Shown: one piece after another, positions 15,974-25,727 of the stretch
Layout of the letters: every line of letters begins with the position of its first letter
Numbering within the stretch: the stretch's first letter is position 1
Assembly (NCBI RefSeq): GCF_002797595.1
Contig: NZ_PGFE01000004.1
Coordinates: forward strand, 186,001 to 250,000
DNA: 64,000 nucleotides
Reading direction: 5' to 3'
DNA from: Sediminihabitans luteus
GTDB taxonomy: Bacteria > Actinomycetota > Actinomycetes > Actinomycetales > Cellulomonadaceae
The notes under the pieces: model-generated
Seen by the model: only the letters and a program-made list of their open reading frames with translations
What the model was told of the DNA's origin: nothing
The model's database searches: none
Position numbers and translations under genes: made by a program

Positions 15974-17181
15974 GCCGTCGCTCCCTTCGTCGTGGCGGGT
16001 CCGGGCAGCGCCGGCTCGTCGGTGGGGGGTGCGCCCATGGCGCCCCGGGCGTCGGAGCCGGGCGCCTCGGTGGTGGTCTCGGGCTCGGTGCCGGGCACCA
16101 TGGCCTCGAGCAGGGCGTCGCGGGGGATGACGCCGACGAGGTCGCCCGCGTCGTCGTGCACCTCGAGCGGCGCCGCGCTCTCGGCGGCGGGTGCGAAGAG
16201 CTCGGCGAGCGGGGTGTCCTGCTCGACGTACTGCGAGTCGTCGGACGTCGCGCTGTACGTCGTGCCGTCGGCCGGCGGCACCATGACCGACTGGGCGGTG
16301 AGCACGCGGGTGCGGTCGACGTCGGCGACGAACTGCGCGACGTAGTCGTTCGCGGGCTCGGAGAGGATCTCCTCGCTCGTGCCGATCTGGACGATGCGCC
16401 CGTCGCGCATGACGGCGATCCGGTCGCCGAGGTGCATGGCCTCGTTGAGGTCGTGCGTGATGAAGATGATGGTCTTGTGCAGCGTGCGCTGGAGCTCGAG
16501 GAGCTGCTCCTGCATCTCGCGGCGGATCAGCGGGTCGAGCGCCGAGAACGCCTCGTCCATGAGCAGGACGTCGGTGTCGGCGGCGAGCGCGCGGGCGAGC
16601 CCGACGCGCTGGCGCATGCCGCCCGAGAGCTGCGAGGGCAGCGAGTCGGCCCAGCCGCCGAGACCGACCATCTCGAGCGCCTCGGTCGCCTTGGCGATGC
16701 GTTGCTCGCGCGGCATGCCCTGGATCTCGAGGGGGTAGGCCGCGTTGTCGAGCACGGTGCGGTGCGGCAGGAGCGCGAAGTGCTGGAAGACCATGGACAC
16801 GCGGGTGCGGCGCAGGGCGCGCAGGCGCTTGGCGTCGACCGTCGACAGGTCGTCGTCCCCGATGCGCACGTGCCCGGCGGTCGGCTTCCAGAGCCCGTTG
16901 AGCATGCGGATGAGCGTGGACTTGCCCGAGCCGGAGAGGCCCATGACGACGAAGATCTCGCCCTGGGCGACCTCGAAGCTGGCGTCGATGACCGCGGCGG
17001 TGCCGAGGTTCTTGACGTCGTCGCGGCTGGCTCCCTCGGTCAGGCGCTGGACGGCCTTGACCGGGCGGCGTCCGAAGACCTTGTAGACGTTCTCGACGGA
17101 CACGGCGGGGCGGGACCGGTCCGCGGGTCCGGGCGTCGGGGTCGACCCGGGTGTCGGAGTACTCGTCGGGACTGCTGGCAT
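15970..17181 (-). CDS. proV: Glycine betaine/proline-type ABC transporter ATP-binding protein
   Basis: A 403-residue ATPase of the ProV/OpuAA type. Walker A is [10 protein letters not shown] near residue 74, the Q-loop [13 protein letters not shown] follows, the signature is [15 protein letters not shown] near 180, and Walker B is [13 protein letters not shown]. The C-terminal 130 residues hold only a degenerate CBS-like part ([20 protein letters not shown] near 355) rather than the paired CBS domains that sense ionic strength in classical OpuA, and end in a Pro/Thr/Glu-rich tail. The N-terminus is also Thr/Pro-rich. ATG chosen because it follows AGAGGTGG; the frame is open further upstream but without a site. 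First gene of the operon, divergent from ahcY. Confidence 0.9.
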   Translation of the reverse strand: MPAVPTSTPTPGSTPTPGPADRSRPAVSVENVYKVFGRRPVKAVQRLTEGASRDDVKNLGTAAVIDASFEVAQGEIFVVMGLSGSGKSTLIRMLNGLWKPTAGHVRIGDDDLSTVDAKRLRALRRTRVSMVFQHFALLPHRTVLDNAAYPLEIQGMPREQRIAKATEALEMVGLGGWADSLPSQLSGGMRQRVGLARALAADTDVLLMDEAFSALDPLIRREMQEQLLELQRTLHKTIIFITHDLNEAMHLGDRIAVMRDGRIVQIGTSEEILSEPANDYVAQFVADVDRTRVLTAQSVMVPPADGTTYSATSDDSQYVEQDTPLAELFAPAAESAAPLEVHDDAGDLVGVIPRDALLEAMVPGTEPETTTEAPGSDARGAMGAPPTDEPALPGPATTKGATA

Positions 17182-17381
17182 TGCTGGCCGTCCACCTCTC
17201 TCGGTGCAAGGGATGACGACGCACGCTCCTGTCTGGCGCAGGCGCACCGTTCTCGGACCGCGGGGGCGGGAGACGGGTGCGGCGGCTGCGCCGGAGGCAG
17301 GCAGAGCCCCGAACGGGCCCGGCGTCGAACTCCAGCACCCTGCCCCAGATCGAGGGCGATTGCGAACCGCTCCTTTGCCAA

Positions 17382-17408
17382 AAGGCGATGATTTCGCCTT
17401 CAATCATC
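17382..17408 (-). promoter_or_regulatory. Nested, mutually exclusive inverted repeats in the proVWX leader
   Basis: AAGGCGA (17382-17388) pairs with TCGCCTT (17394-17400). GATGATT (17387-17393) pairs with AATCATC (17402-17408). The two pairs share bases, so only one can form at a time. Read on the minus strand the first pair is followed by TTTT, like a small terminator. Whether the segment is transcribed is not known. Confidence 0.45.
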
Positions 17409-17450
17409 CGTGGATAGCGCCGTACGCTGGGCAAACGCAGGGGCCGTCAT

Positions 17451-17468
17451 CGTTACGGGACCGTAACG
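17451..17468. promoter_or_regulatory. Perfect interrupted palindrome, candidate operator
   Basis: CGTTACGG-GA-CCGTAACG is a perfect 8-bp inverted repeat with a 2-bp centre, midway between two divergent genes and directly next to the -35-like TTGCGC of ahcY. Size and position suit a dimeric repressor. The regulator is unknown. Confidence 0.5.
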
Positions 17469-17496
17469 TTGCGCACAGGGTCAAGGATTTGATAAA
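17469..17496 (+). promoter_or_regulatory. Candidate ahcY promoter
   Basis: TTGCGC (17469-17474), 16 bp spacer, GATAAA (17491-17496) resembles a housekeeping promoter and abuts the palindrome. A second candidate -10, TAGGCT at 17532-17537, lies closer to the gene. I cannot decide between them. Confidence 0.4.
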
Positions 17497-17596
17497 CGCG
17501 CGCGCACGTAGGTGCCGAGGTCCCGGCGGGCTAGGCTGGACGTCTCACCAGTACGGCGCACACGGGAGCCCCCAGCGCACGAGTCCGAGGAGAACC

Positions 17597-19132
<1,536 letters not shown>

Positions 19133-19172
19133 CGGCGCCGGTACCGACGGCGCCCGGCCCGGCCCGGCCCGC

Positions 19173-19997
19173 TCAGCGGGCGGGGTCGGGCACGGCGTGC
19201 GGCAGGCGGCGCACCGACGCGGACTGGCGCGAGGCCTGCTCCTGGTGCATGAGCGCGACCGCGTGCTCGCGCAGCCGGCGCTCGGCGAGCACCGCGGCGA
19301 GGAAGACCTCGGGAGGCGTGCCCGGCGGCGGCCCGGGCGCGACGTAGCGCTCGACCTGCCCCGCGAGGTCGGCCGCGAGGCGCACCCGCGACGCCGGTGC
19401 GAGCCGGGGCGCGCGGCCCACGAACTGCCGGGCGGCGAGCGCGAGGCCGTCGGGCAGGCGCCGCATGTCGGCGCCCTGCGCCCAGGTCACGAGCCACGGC
19501 GGCATGACGAGCGGCGCGTCCGTCGTGCGTCCCGTGCGCACCCGCAGGGCGTACGTGCCCGCCAGGACGTCCCCGATGCGCTTGCCCCGGGGGTGCAGCA
19601 AGGACGCGACGATCGCGACGCTCCCGGCCGTGAGCCAGAGCTCTCCCACGCCCACGAGCGCCCGTACGAACGCCTGCCGGAACCGCACCGGACCGCCGTC
19701 GTCACGCACGACCCGGATCCCGAGCGCGAGCTTGCCGAGCGACCGCCCGCGCCACAGCGTCTCGACCGTCGTGGGGACCGCGACCGTGACCAGGACGATC
19801 GTCAGGATCGAGATCGCGGGCCCGAAGCCCTCCCACGCGCTCTCCGGGGCGTACGCGGCGAGCGCGATCGCGAGCGGGAGGAGCACCACGGCGACGACGG
19901 TCAGCGCGTCGATCACGCCCGCCACGGCGCGGGTCGCGAACGATGCGGGCCGGGCGTCGAGGAGGACTCCCTCGCCCGTCACGATGCCGTGCTGCAC
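19173..19997 (-). CDS. RDD family membrane protein
   Basis: A 274-residue protein. The RDD domain spans residues about 16-170: PASFATRAVAGVIDALTVVAVV opens the first membrane span with the conserved Arg and Asp, and RGRSLGKLALGIRVVRDDGG near 83 is the second family signature. About four membrane spans are followed by a 110-residue soluble C-terminal part rich in Arg, without a domain I know. GTG start with GAGGAGAG ahead. It is divergent from a SpoIIM gene, 65 bp apart; RDD, SpoIIM, DUF58 and MoxR genes cluster in many actinobacteria, and the biochemical role is not established. Confidence 0.85.
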   Translation of the reverse strand: MQHGIVTGEGVLLDARPASFATRAVAGVIDALTVVAVVLLPLAIALAAYAPESAWEGFGPAISILTIVLVTVAVPTTVETLWRGRSLGKLALGIRVVRDDGGPVRFRQAFVRALVGVGELWLTAGSVAIVASLLHPRGKRIGDVLAGTYALRVRTGRTTDAPLVMPPWLVTWAQGADMRRLPDGLALAARQFVGRAPRLAPASRVRLAADLAGQVERYVAPGPPPGTPPEVFLAAVLAERRLREHAVALMHQEQASRQSASVRRLPHAVPDPAR

Positions 19998-20062
19998 GGT
20001 GCAACTCTCCTCGGTGTGGAAGGCGCCCGACCAGCACGGGCGGACTGTGGGATCGTAGCGCC

Positions 20063-21052
20063 GTGGATCTCGACGCGTACACCGCCGTGCACAGGGCCGA
20101 GTGGGACCGGCTGCGCGTGCTCGTCGCGCGCCGTCGTCTCGACGGCGCCGAGGCCGACGAGCTCGTCCGCCTCTACCAGACCGTCGCGACGCACCTGTCG
20201 AGCGTCCGCTCCGCCGCGCCCGACCCGGTGCTCGTCGCCGAGCTCTCCGAGCTCCTGGGGCGGGCGCGCAGCCGCCTCGCCGGGACGCACGAGGCGTCGT
20301 GGGAGGCCGTGGCCCGGTTCTTCGTCCTCTCGCTGCCCGCGGCCCTGTACCGGATCCGCTGGTGGTCGTACGGCGTGATCGCGGTCTCGTGCCTCGTCGC
20401 GCTCGCGGTCGGCACGTGGGTCGCGACCTCGCCCGACGCGCTCGCGGCGATGGGCACCCCGAGCCAGCGCGAGGCGTACGTCGACGACGCGTTCGCGGCC
20501 TACTACGAGCCCGGCGCGGACTTCGCGGTCACGGTCTGGACGAACAACGCGTGGATCGCGGCGCAGTGCGTCGCGTTCGGCATCACAGGCCTGTGGCCCG
20601 CGTACGTGCTGCTGCAGAACGCGGCCCTGGTCGGGGCGACCGGCGGCATGATGGTCTCGTACGGCGAGGGGCCGCTGTTCTTCTCCCTCATCGCGCCGCA
20701 CGGCCTGCTCGAGCTCACCGCGGTGTTCGTCGCGGGTGCGGCAGGGCTGCGCCTGTTCTGGACGATGATCGATCCCGGCCCGCGCCCGCGCGGGCGCGCG
20801 CTTGCCGCGGAGGGGCGCGCGCTGTTCACGGTCGCGATCGGCCTCGCGCTCGTCCTGGGCGTGTCGGGACTCGTCGAGGGGTTCGTGACCGGCTCGTCGC
20901 TCGCGTGGTGGCTCAAGATCGCGATCGGCGTGGTCGTGCTCGCGCTGTTCTGGGTCTACGTCCTCGTGGTCGGACGACGCGCGGCCCGTGCGGGGGAGAC
21001 CGGCGACCTGGACCCGGACGAGGCGGGCTACGAGGCTCCCGTCGCGGCGTGA
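20063..21052 (+). CDS. Stage II sporulation protein M-like membrane protein
   Basis: A 329-residue SpoIIM family protein with an N-terminal soluble helical part (1-95) and about six membrane spans from residue 105. The DAFAAYYEPGADFAVTVWTN stretch before a span and ALVGATGGMMVSYGEGPLFF with APHGLLELTAVFVAGAAGLR are typical of the family, and the HGxxE piece is conserved. The organism type does not sporulate; in such bacteria the gene pairs with RDD and MoxR/DUF58 genes and its role is unknown. GTG start, no ribosome site; GATCGT ends exactly 6 nt before it, suggesting a leaderless message. Confidence 0.87.
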   Translation: MDLDAYTAVHRAEWDRLRVLVARRRLDGAEADELVRLYQTVATHLSSVRSAAPDPVLVAELSELLGRARSRLAGTHEASWEAVARFFVLSLPAALYRIRWWSYGVIAVSCLVALAVGTWVATSPDALAAMGTPSQREAYVDDAFAAYYEPGADFAVTVWTNNAWIAAQCVAFGITGLWPAYVLLQNAALVGATGGMMVSYGEGPLFFSLIAPHGLLELTAVFVAGAAGLRLFWTMIDPGPRPRGRALAAEGRALFTVAIGLALVLGVSGLVEGFVTGSSLAWWLKIAIGVVVLALFWVYVLVVGRRAARAGETGDLDPDEAGYEAPVAA

Positions 21053-21071
21053 GCCCCCGGCGCGGGCGGCG

Positions 21072-21230
21072 TCAGAGCAGGACGATCGCGAGGAACGGGA
21101 TCACGAAGGTCGCGAGCATCGCACCGACGACGATCAGCGCGATCCGGCGCTGACGGGCCGCGCGCTCGTCGCGTCCGTCGCGGTCGTCGTGGGTCGTGGG
21201 TCGTGCCTGGCTCGGGCGGTTCGTGGCCAC
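21072..21230 (-). CDS. Small single-span membrane protein, function unknown
   Basis: A 52-residue protein: a charged N-terminal half (THDDRDGRDERAARQRR) and one C-terminal membrane span (IALIVVGAMLATFVIPFLA). The GTG start has GGAAGGAC 4 nt ahead, which supports translation; a longer frame from 21263 lacks this. It sits between the SpoIIM gene (convergent) and DUF58 (upstream, same strand, 162 nt away). I recognise no family. The preceding 160 nt hold three copies of a GGCCGTGCGACG-like unit (about 21308-21345) and nothing else clear. Confidence 0.55.
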   Translation of the reverse strand: MATNRPSQARPTTHDDRDGRDERAARQRRIALIVVGAMLATFVIPFLAIVLL

Positions 21231-21392
21231 GGGAGTCCTTCCGTCGGGGTCCCATCCTCCCACGCCCGCCCGACCGCGAGGCGCCTCGACCGGTGCGGGC
21301 GGTGCCTGGCCGTGCGACGCGGCCGTGCGACGGGGCCGTGAGACGGAACCGGCGACGAGGTTCGGCGACGAGGCCCGGCGAGGTCCCGTCCG

Positions 21393-22685
21393 TCACAGCC
21401 GCCCCGCGGCCTTGAGCGCGAGGTACTCGTCGGCGAGCCGGGGCGCGAGGTCGTCGGGCAGGGCGTCGACGACCTCCGCGCCCTCGCGACGCAGCAGCGC
21501 GGCGGTCGCGTCGCGCTCGAGTTCGGCGCGCGCCGCCGCGGCGGCGTCGTAGACGTCGGAGCTCGTCGCGCGCGCGGCCTCGAGCGCGGCCGCCTCCGGG
21601 TCCTGCACGGCCGCGACGACCACCGTGTGCCGGGCGGCGAGCCCGCGCACCACGCGCAGGAGCCCGGCCTCGGCGGCCGCGGGGTCGATCGCCGTCAGGA
21701 GCACCACGAGAGCGCGCTGCGAGAGCCGCTCGGTCACGGCCGCCGCCAGGCCCGGCCAGTCGGTCTCGACCAGTCGTGCGTCGACGCCCGCGGTCGCCTC
21801 GGCCAGGGCCGGCAGCAGCCGCGAGCCGGACGCCCCCGCGACGCGGGCGCGTGCTCCGCGGTCGAACGCGAGCAGGCCGACGCGGTCGCCCGCGCGTCCC
21901 GCGAGCGCGCCGAGCAGCAGCGCGGCCTCGATCGACGCGTCGATGCGCTGGCCGTCGCCCGCGCGCACGGCTGCGGTGCGGCCCGTGTCGATCACGACGA
22001 GCACCCGGCGGTCGCGCTCGGGCCGCCAGGTGCGGACCACGACGTCGTTGCGGCGTGCGGTCGCGCGCCAGTCGATCGAGCGCACGTCGTCACCGACGAC
22101 GTACTCGCGCAGCGAGTCGAACTCGGTGCCCTCGCCGCGCACCTGGACGGCTGCGCGACCGTCGAGCTCGCGCAGCCGGGCCAGCCGGCTCGGCAGGTGC
22201 TTGCGCGAGGCGAACTCGGGCAGCACGCGCAGCCGGCCGGGGACGTCGAGCGACGCCTGGCGTCCGGCGACCCGCAGCGGGCCGAGGGTGCGCACCGTGA
22301 CGCGGTCGGCGTGCCGGTCGCCGCGCCGCACCGGCTCGAGGCGCGTGACGACCCGGCGGGCCTCGCCGGGCGGCAGGTCCAGGCGGTGACGGTTCGCGTG
22401 CGCGCCCGCCGAGGGGACCCAGGCGTCGCGCACGACCCCGCGCACCGTGCGACGTCCGAGGTTCTCGAGCACGAGCGTCGAGGTCGACGCCTCCGTGAGC
22501 CGCACCGACGGCGGGACTCGTCGCTCGACCGCGACCCGGCGGGGCGACGCGGCCATGGCCACGTCGACCGCGCACACGAGCGCGGTGACGACGGCCCACA
22601 CGAGCACGGTCCCGGGCACGGGCCAGAGGGCGAGCGGGACCGCGCCCGCCGCCGCGAGCACCGCGGCGCGCCAGGTGACGACCAT
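21393..22685 (-). CDS. DUF58 domain protein
   Basis: A 430-residue protein. Two membrane spans occupy the first 45 residues; a beta-rich part follows; the DUF58 signature LREYVVGDDVRSIDWRATAR lies near residue 190 and leads into a von Willebrand A-like fold, with VLVVIDTGRTAAV near 223. Proteins of this type are encoded beside MoxR ATPases and are thought to be their partners in assembling or activating envelope proteins. Here the ATG is only 2 nt after the MoxR stop. Last gene of the five-gene MoxR operon. Confidence 0.9.
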   Translation of the reverse strand: MVVTWRAAVLAAAGAVPLALWPVPGTVLVWAVVTALVCAVDVAMAASPRRVAVERRVPPSVRLTEASTSTLVLENLGRRTVRGVVRDAWVPSAGAHANRHRLDLPPGEARRVVTRLEPVRRGDRHADRVTVRTLGPLRVAGRQASLDVPGRLRVLPEFASRKHLPSRLARLRELDGRAAVQVRGEGTEFDSLREYVVGDDVRSIDWRATARRNDVVVRTWRPERDRRVLVVIDTGRTAAVRAGDGQRIDASIEAALLLGALAGRAGDRVGLLAFDRGARARVAGASGSRLLPALAEATAGVDARLVETDWPGLAAAVTERLSQRALVVLLTAIDPAAAEAGLLRVVRGLAARHTVVVAAVQDPEAAALEAARATSSDVYDAAAAARAELERDATAALLRREGAEVVDALPDDLAPRLADEYLALKAAGRL

Positions 22686-22687
22686 CG

Positions 22688-23845
22688 TCAGCGGGGGACG
22701 GGGACGGCGGCCAGGACCGTCTCGAGCACGGACCCGGCGGTCACGCCCTCGAGCTCGGCCTCGGGACGCAGCTGGACGCGGTGGCGCAGGGTCGGCAGGG
22801 CGAGGGCCTTGACGTCGTCGGGCGTCACGAACGTGCGGCCCGAGAGCCACGCCCACGCGCGCGCGGTCGCGAGCAGCGCGGTCGCGCCACGGGGCGAGAC
22901 CCCGAGCGACAGGGACGGCGATCGACGCGTCGCCGCGCACACGTCGACGACGTAGCCGAGCACCTCGCGCGCGACCTGCACCTGCGCGACCTGCGCGCGC
23001 GCCTGCGCGAGCACGTCGGCGTCCGCGACGGCGCGCACGCCCGCACGAGCCAGGTCGCGGGGGTCGAACCCGGCCGCGTGCCGCGCCAGCACCTCGACCT
23101 CCTGCTCGCGCTCGGGCAGCGGCAGCACGATCTTGAGCAGGAACCGGTCGAGCTGGGCCTCGGGCAGCGGGTACGTGCCCTCGTACTCGACGGGGTTCTG
23201 CGTCGCGATCACCGTGAACGGCGAGGGCAGCGGCCGGGGCGTGCCGTCGACCGTGACCTGGCGCTCCTCCATGGCCTCGAGCAGCGACGCCTGGGTCTTG
23301 GGCGGGGTCCGGTTGATCTCGTCCGCGAGGAGCAGGTGGGTGAACACCGGGCCCTCGCGGAACGAGAACTCGGCCGTGCGCGCGTCGTAGACGAGCGAGC
23401 CGGTGACGTCGCCCGGCATGAGGTCGGGCGTGAACTGCACGCGCTTGGTCCCGAGGTCGAGGGACGCCGCGAGGGAGCGGACCAGGAGCGTCTTGGCGAC
23501 GCCGGGCACGCCCTCGACGAGCACGTGCCCCTGGCACAGGAGCGCGATCAGCAGGCTCGTGACCGCGGAGTCCTGGCCGACGACGGCCTTGCCGACCTCG
23601 GCACGGACCGCGGCGAGGCGCGTGCGGAGCGCCGCCGAGGCGTCGTCCCCCGCGGGTGCCGTTGGCGTGGCGGCAGGCGCGGCGGGTGCAGCGGGCGAGG
23701 GCGCCGGTGCGGGTGCGGGCGCCGGTGCGGGCCCGGGCGCCGGTGCGGCCGGCGGGGGTGCGAACCCGCTCTCCGGAGCGGGTGCGGGTGCAGGGGCGGG
23801 AGCCGGCCTCGGCTCCTGCGGGCCGGGGGCCTCGTGGTGGGTCAC
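22688..23845 (-). CDS. MoxR family AAA+ ATPase
   Basis: A 385-residue ATPase. The first 65 residues are a low-complexity Pro/Ala tail. The AAA domain follows: VVGQDSAVTSLLIALLCQGH near 84, Walker A EGVPGVAKT near 108, Walker B HLLLADEINR, sensor region TVIATQNPVEYEGTYPLPEA near 190 and RFLLKI. It is a presumed chaperone for VWA/DUF58 partners. The GTG start overlaps the DUF4350 stop by 4 nt and the stop is 2 nt from DUF58, so all are made together. Substrates are unknown. Confidence 0.94.
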   Translation of the reverse strand: MTHHEAPGPQEPRPAPAPAPAPAPESGFAPPPAAPAPGPAPAPAPAPAPSPAAPAAPAATPTAPAGDDASAALRTRLAAVRAEVGKAVVGQDSAVTSLLIALLCQGHVLVEGVPGVAKTLLVRSLAASLDLGTKRVQFTPDLMPGDVTGSLVYDARTAEFSFREGPVFTHLLLADEINRTPPKTQASLLEAMEERQVTVDGTPRPLPSPFTVIATQNPVEYEGTYPLPEAQLDRFLLKIVLPLPEREQEVEVLARHAAGFDPRDLARAGVRAVADADVLAQARAQVAQVQVAREVLGYVVDVCAATRRSPSLSLGVSPRGATALLATARAWAWLSGRTFVTPDDVKALALPTLRHRVQLRPEAELEGVTAGSVLETVLAAVPVPR

Positions 23846-25041
23846 AGCGGGTGAACCTCGCTCTCGAGCAGGTCGAGCCGGCGCGCGAGCGCGAGGAGCG
23901 CGGCGTCGTCGGCGGGGGGTGGGCCGTACAGAAGGTCCTCGATCTCGGTGCCGGGACGACCGCTCGCCCGCGACACCGCGTCCACCACGGGCGCCGCGCC
24001 CGCGCTGCGGGGCAGGCCGAGCCGTGCGGCGAGGCGGGTCGCGGACCGCGCCCGCAGGCCCGCGGCGGCGTGGCCGCGCGCTCCCGCCCGGCGGTAGAGC
24101 CGTGCCCGGCCGAGCGTCGTCTCGGTGGGTCGGACGACGACCGGGAGGTCCTCGGTCACGACGCGGCCGAGACGACGGCCACGCCACAGGGCGAGCACGA
24201 GCACCACGAGGAGGCCGAGCAGCATCGCGGGCCAGAAGGCCGGCGGGAGGATGCCCGGCCCGGGGTCGTCGTTGACGCCGCCGCCGTACGTCAGGAAGGG
24301 CTCCGGGACGTACCACACGACGTCCTCGGTGTGGCCGAGCATGCGCAGCGCGAGGGCCGCGCTGCCGTTCTCGCCGAGCTCGCCGTTCGTCATGAACAGG
24401 GCGTCGGCCGCGACGCGGACCGTCCGGCCGTCCGTCGCGTCGACCGCGTACGACGCTCCCTCGCCGGACGCGGAGAAGCAGAGCGTCACGTCGGGCGAGG
24501 CCGAGTTGAGGCCCGCGCCCGAGAAGGGGACCCGTCCCGCGGCCGTCGCGTCCGGGTCGTCGCAGCCGGCGTCGCGCAGCGCCGACCCGCCCCACCCGTA
24601 GGTCGTGCTCACGCGCCCGTCCGTCGCGGCGTCGAGGAGCTCGCTGCTCGGCTCGAGCAGCACGAGGTCCGCGGGGACGGCCGCGACCGCGGCGACGGCG
24701 TCGGCGTCCCACAAGTCTCCCGGCGCCACCACGAGCGTGCTCCCGGCCTTCGCCGCGCGCACCGCCGCACCGAGGGAGTCCTCGCTGCGGATCCGCACCC
24801 CCTGGTCCTCCAGGATCGACGCGACCGCGTGCAGGCCGTCCGGCTCCGCGCTGTCGAGCGAGTACGGCTCGAGCGACCTCGGGGCGGGCAGCAGCACCAC
24901 GAGCGCCGTCAGCACGACGACCACGAGCAGCACCGCGAGCGGACCACGGGCGCGACGCCACCGTCGGGCGCCCCGCGAGCGCGCCGTCGTCCCGTCACCG
25001 ACGACGCGCACCGCGCCCCCCGTCGTGACGACCGCGCTCAC
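23842..25041 (-). CDS. DUF4350 domain membrane protein
   Basis: A 399-residue protein with a span near residue 40, a 200-residue extracytoplasmic part and a second span near 265 (AFWPAMLLGLLVVLVLALW). The outer part fits DUF4350: YSLDSAEPDGLHAVASILEDQG near 60, LVVAPGDLWDADAV near 100 and PFSGAGLNSASPDVTLCF. The cytoplasmic end is helical and Arg/Ala-rich. GTG start overlaps the DUF4129 stop by 4 nt. Gene order DUF4129-DUF4350-MoxR-DUF58 recurs in actinobacteria; its job is not established. Confidence 0.85.
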   Translation of the reverse strand: MSAVVTTGGAVRVVGDGTTARSRGARRWRRARGPLAVLLVVVVLTALVVLLPAPRSLEPYSLDSAEPDGLHAVASILEDQGVRIRSEDSLGAAVRAAKAGSTLVVAPGDLWDADAVAAVAAVPADLVLLEPSSELLDAATDGRVSTTYGWGGSALRDAGCDDPDATAAGRVPFSGAGLNSASPDVTLCFSASGEGASYAVDATDGRTVRVAADALFMTNGELGENGSAALALRMLGHTEDVVWYVPEPFLTYGGGVNDDPGPGILPPAFWPAMLLGLLVVLVLALWRGRRLGRVVTEDLPVVVRPTETTLGRARLYRRAGARGHAAAGLRARSATRLAARLGLPRSAGAAPVVDAVSRASGRPGTEIEDLLYGPPPADDAALLALARRLDLLESEVHPL

Positions 25042-25727
25042 GCGTCGACCTCCGCACGCTCGACCGCGCGCCGACGGCGCGCGTCCGCGAGGCGCGCGTC
25101 GACCTCGCGGACCAGGGCGTCGTCGTGCGCGCTCGCGGGCCGCTCGCCGTAGCAGACCTCGTCGAAGAGCGCGCACGCCGCGTCGAGGGTCCCCGGGGGG
25201 ACGTCCAGCCGGCGGGGGGTCTCGAGCCCGACCTCGTGGGCGGTGCGGCCCGGGCGCTCGTCGAGCACCGTGCGCTCCTCGAGGGCGCGGACGACGGCCC
25301 GGAACCTCTCGAGCACGGCCGTGTCCCAGTCGCCGCGTGCGGCCGCGTCGTCCGCCGCACGGCGCAGGTCTGCGCTCGTGCGGTCGTCGTCCGCGAGCAC
25401 CGCCGCGGACCGGCGGGTGCGTGCGGTGCGGCGCACGCGACCGGCCAGCGCGAACGCGACGACCAGCACCGTCACGAGGATCGCGACGAGCAGCACGACC
25501 GAGGGCGTGCTGAGGGCGGGCGCGGCGCCGACCCCGTCGAACAACCCCTGGAACCAGGCGATCAACCGGTCGAGGATCGACTCGCCGTGCGCGTACTGCG
25601 GCTGCGCGAGCTCCTCGCGCGCCCACGTGCGCGCGGTCGGCGCGTCGGGGTCGACGGGCACGTCGGCGAGCACGCGCGCGACGACCCCGGCCCCTGCACC
25701 GAACGCGCTCCCCCCGGCGGCGAGCAT
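25038..25727 (-). CDS. DUF4129 domain membrane protein
   Basis: A 229-residue protein with a signal-like N-terminus, an outside loop of about 70 residues (EELAQPQYAHGESILDRLIAW), one span (SVVLLVAILVTVLVVAFALA near 85) and a cytoplasmic C-terminal domain of about 115 residues with RAVVRALEERTVLDERPGRT and TAHEV, typical of DUF4129. The start is either ATG at 25727, overlapping the previous stop by one base (TGATG), or GTG one codon earlier; ATG was chosen. Part of the MoxR operon. Confidence 0.85.
   Translation of the reverse strand: MLAAGGSAFGAGAGVVARVLADVPVDPDAPTARTWAREELAQPQYAHGESILDRLIAWFQGLFDGVGAAPALSTPSVVLLVAILVTVLVVAFALAGRVRRTARTRRSAAVLADDDRTSADLRRAADDAAARGDWDTAVLERFRAVVRALEERTVLDERPGRTAHEVGLETPRRLDVPPGTLDAACALFDEVCYGERPASAHDDALVREVDARLADARRRRAVERAEVDA

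Larger units (their letters stand above)
17182..17596. other. Divergent regulatory region between proV and ahcY
   Basis: This 415-bp gap is less GC-rich than its surroundings between about 17375 and 17500. It holds a nested inverted repeat (17382-17408), a perfect interrupted palindrome (17451-17468) and promoter-like hexamers for ahcY. The part next to proV (17182-17370) shows a GAGAGAGGTGG ribosome site and no other feature I can name. I see no riboswitch consensus. Confidence 0.6.

Noticed and set aside
17400-17596. SAH riboswitch before ahcY
   Set aside because: The conserved SAH riboswitch core and its pairing were not found; the only match is the CCGAGGAG ribosome site.
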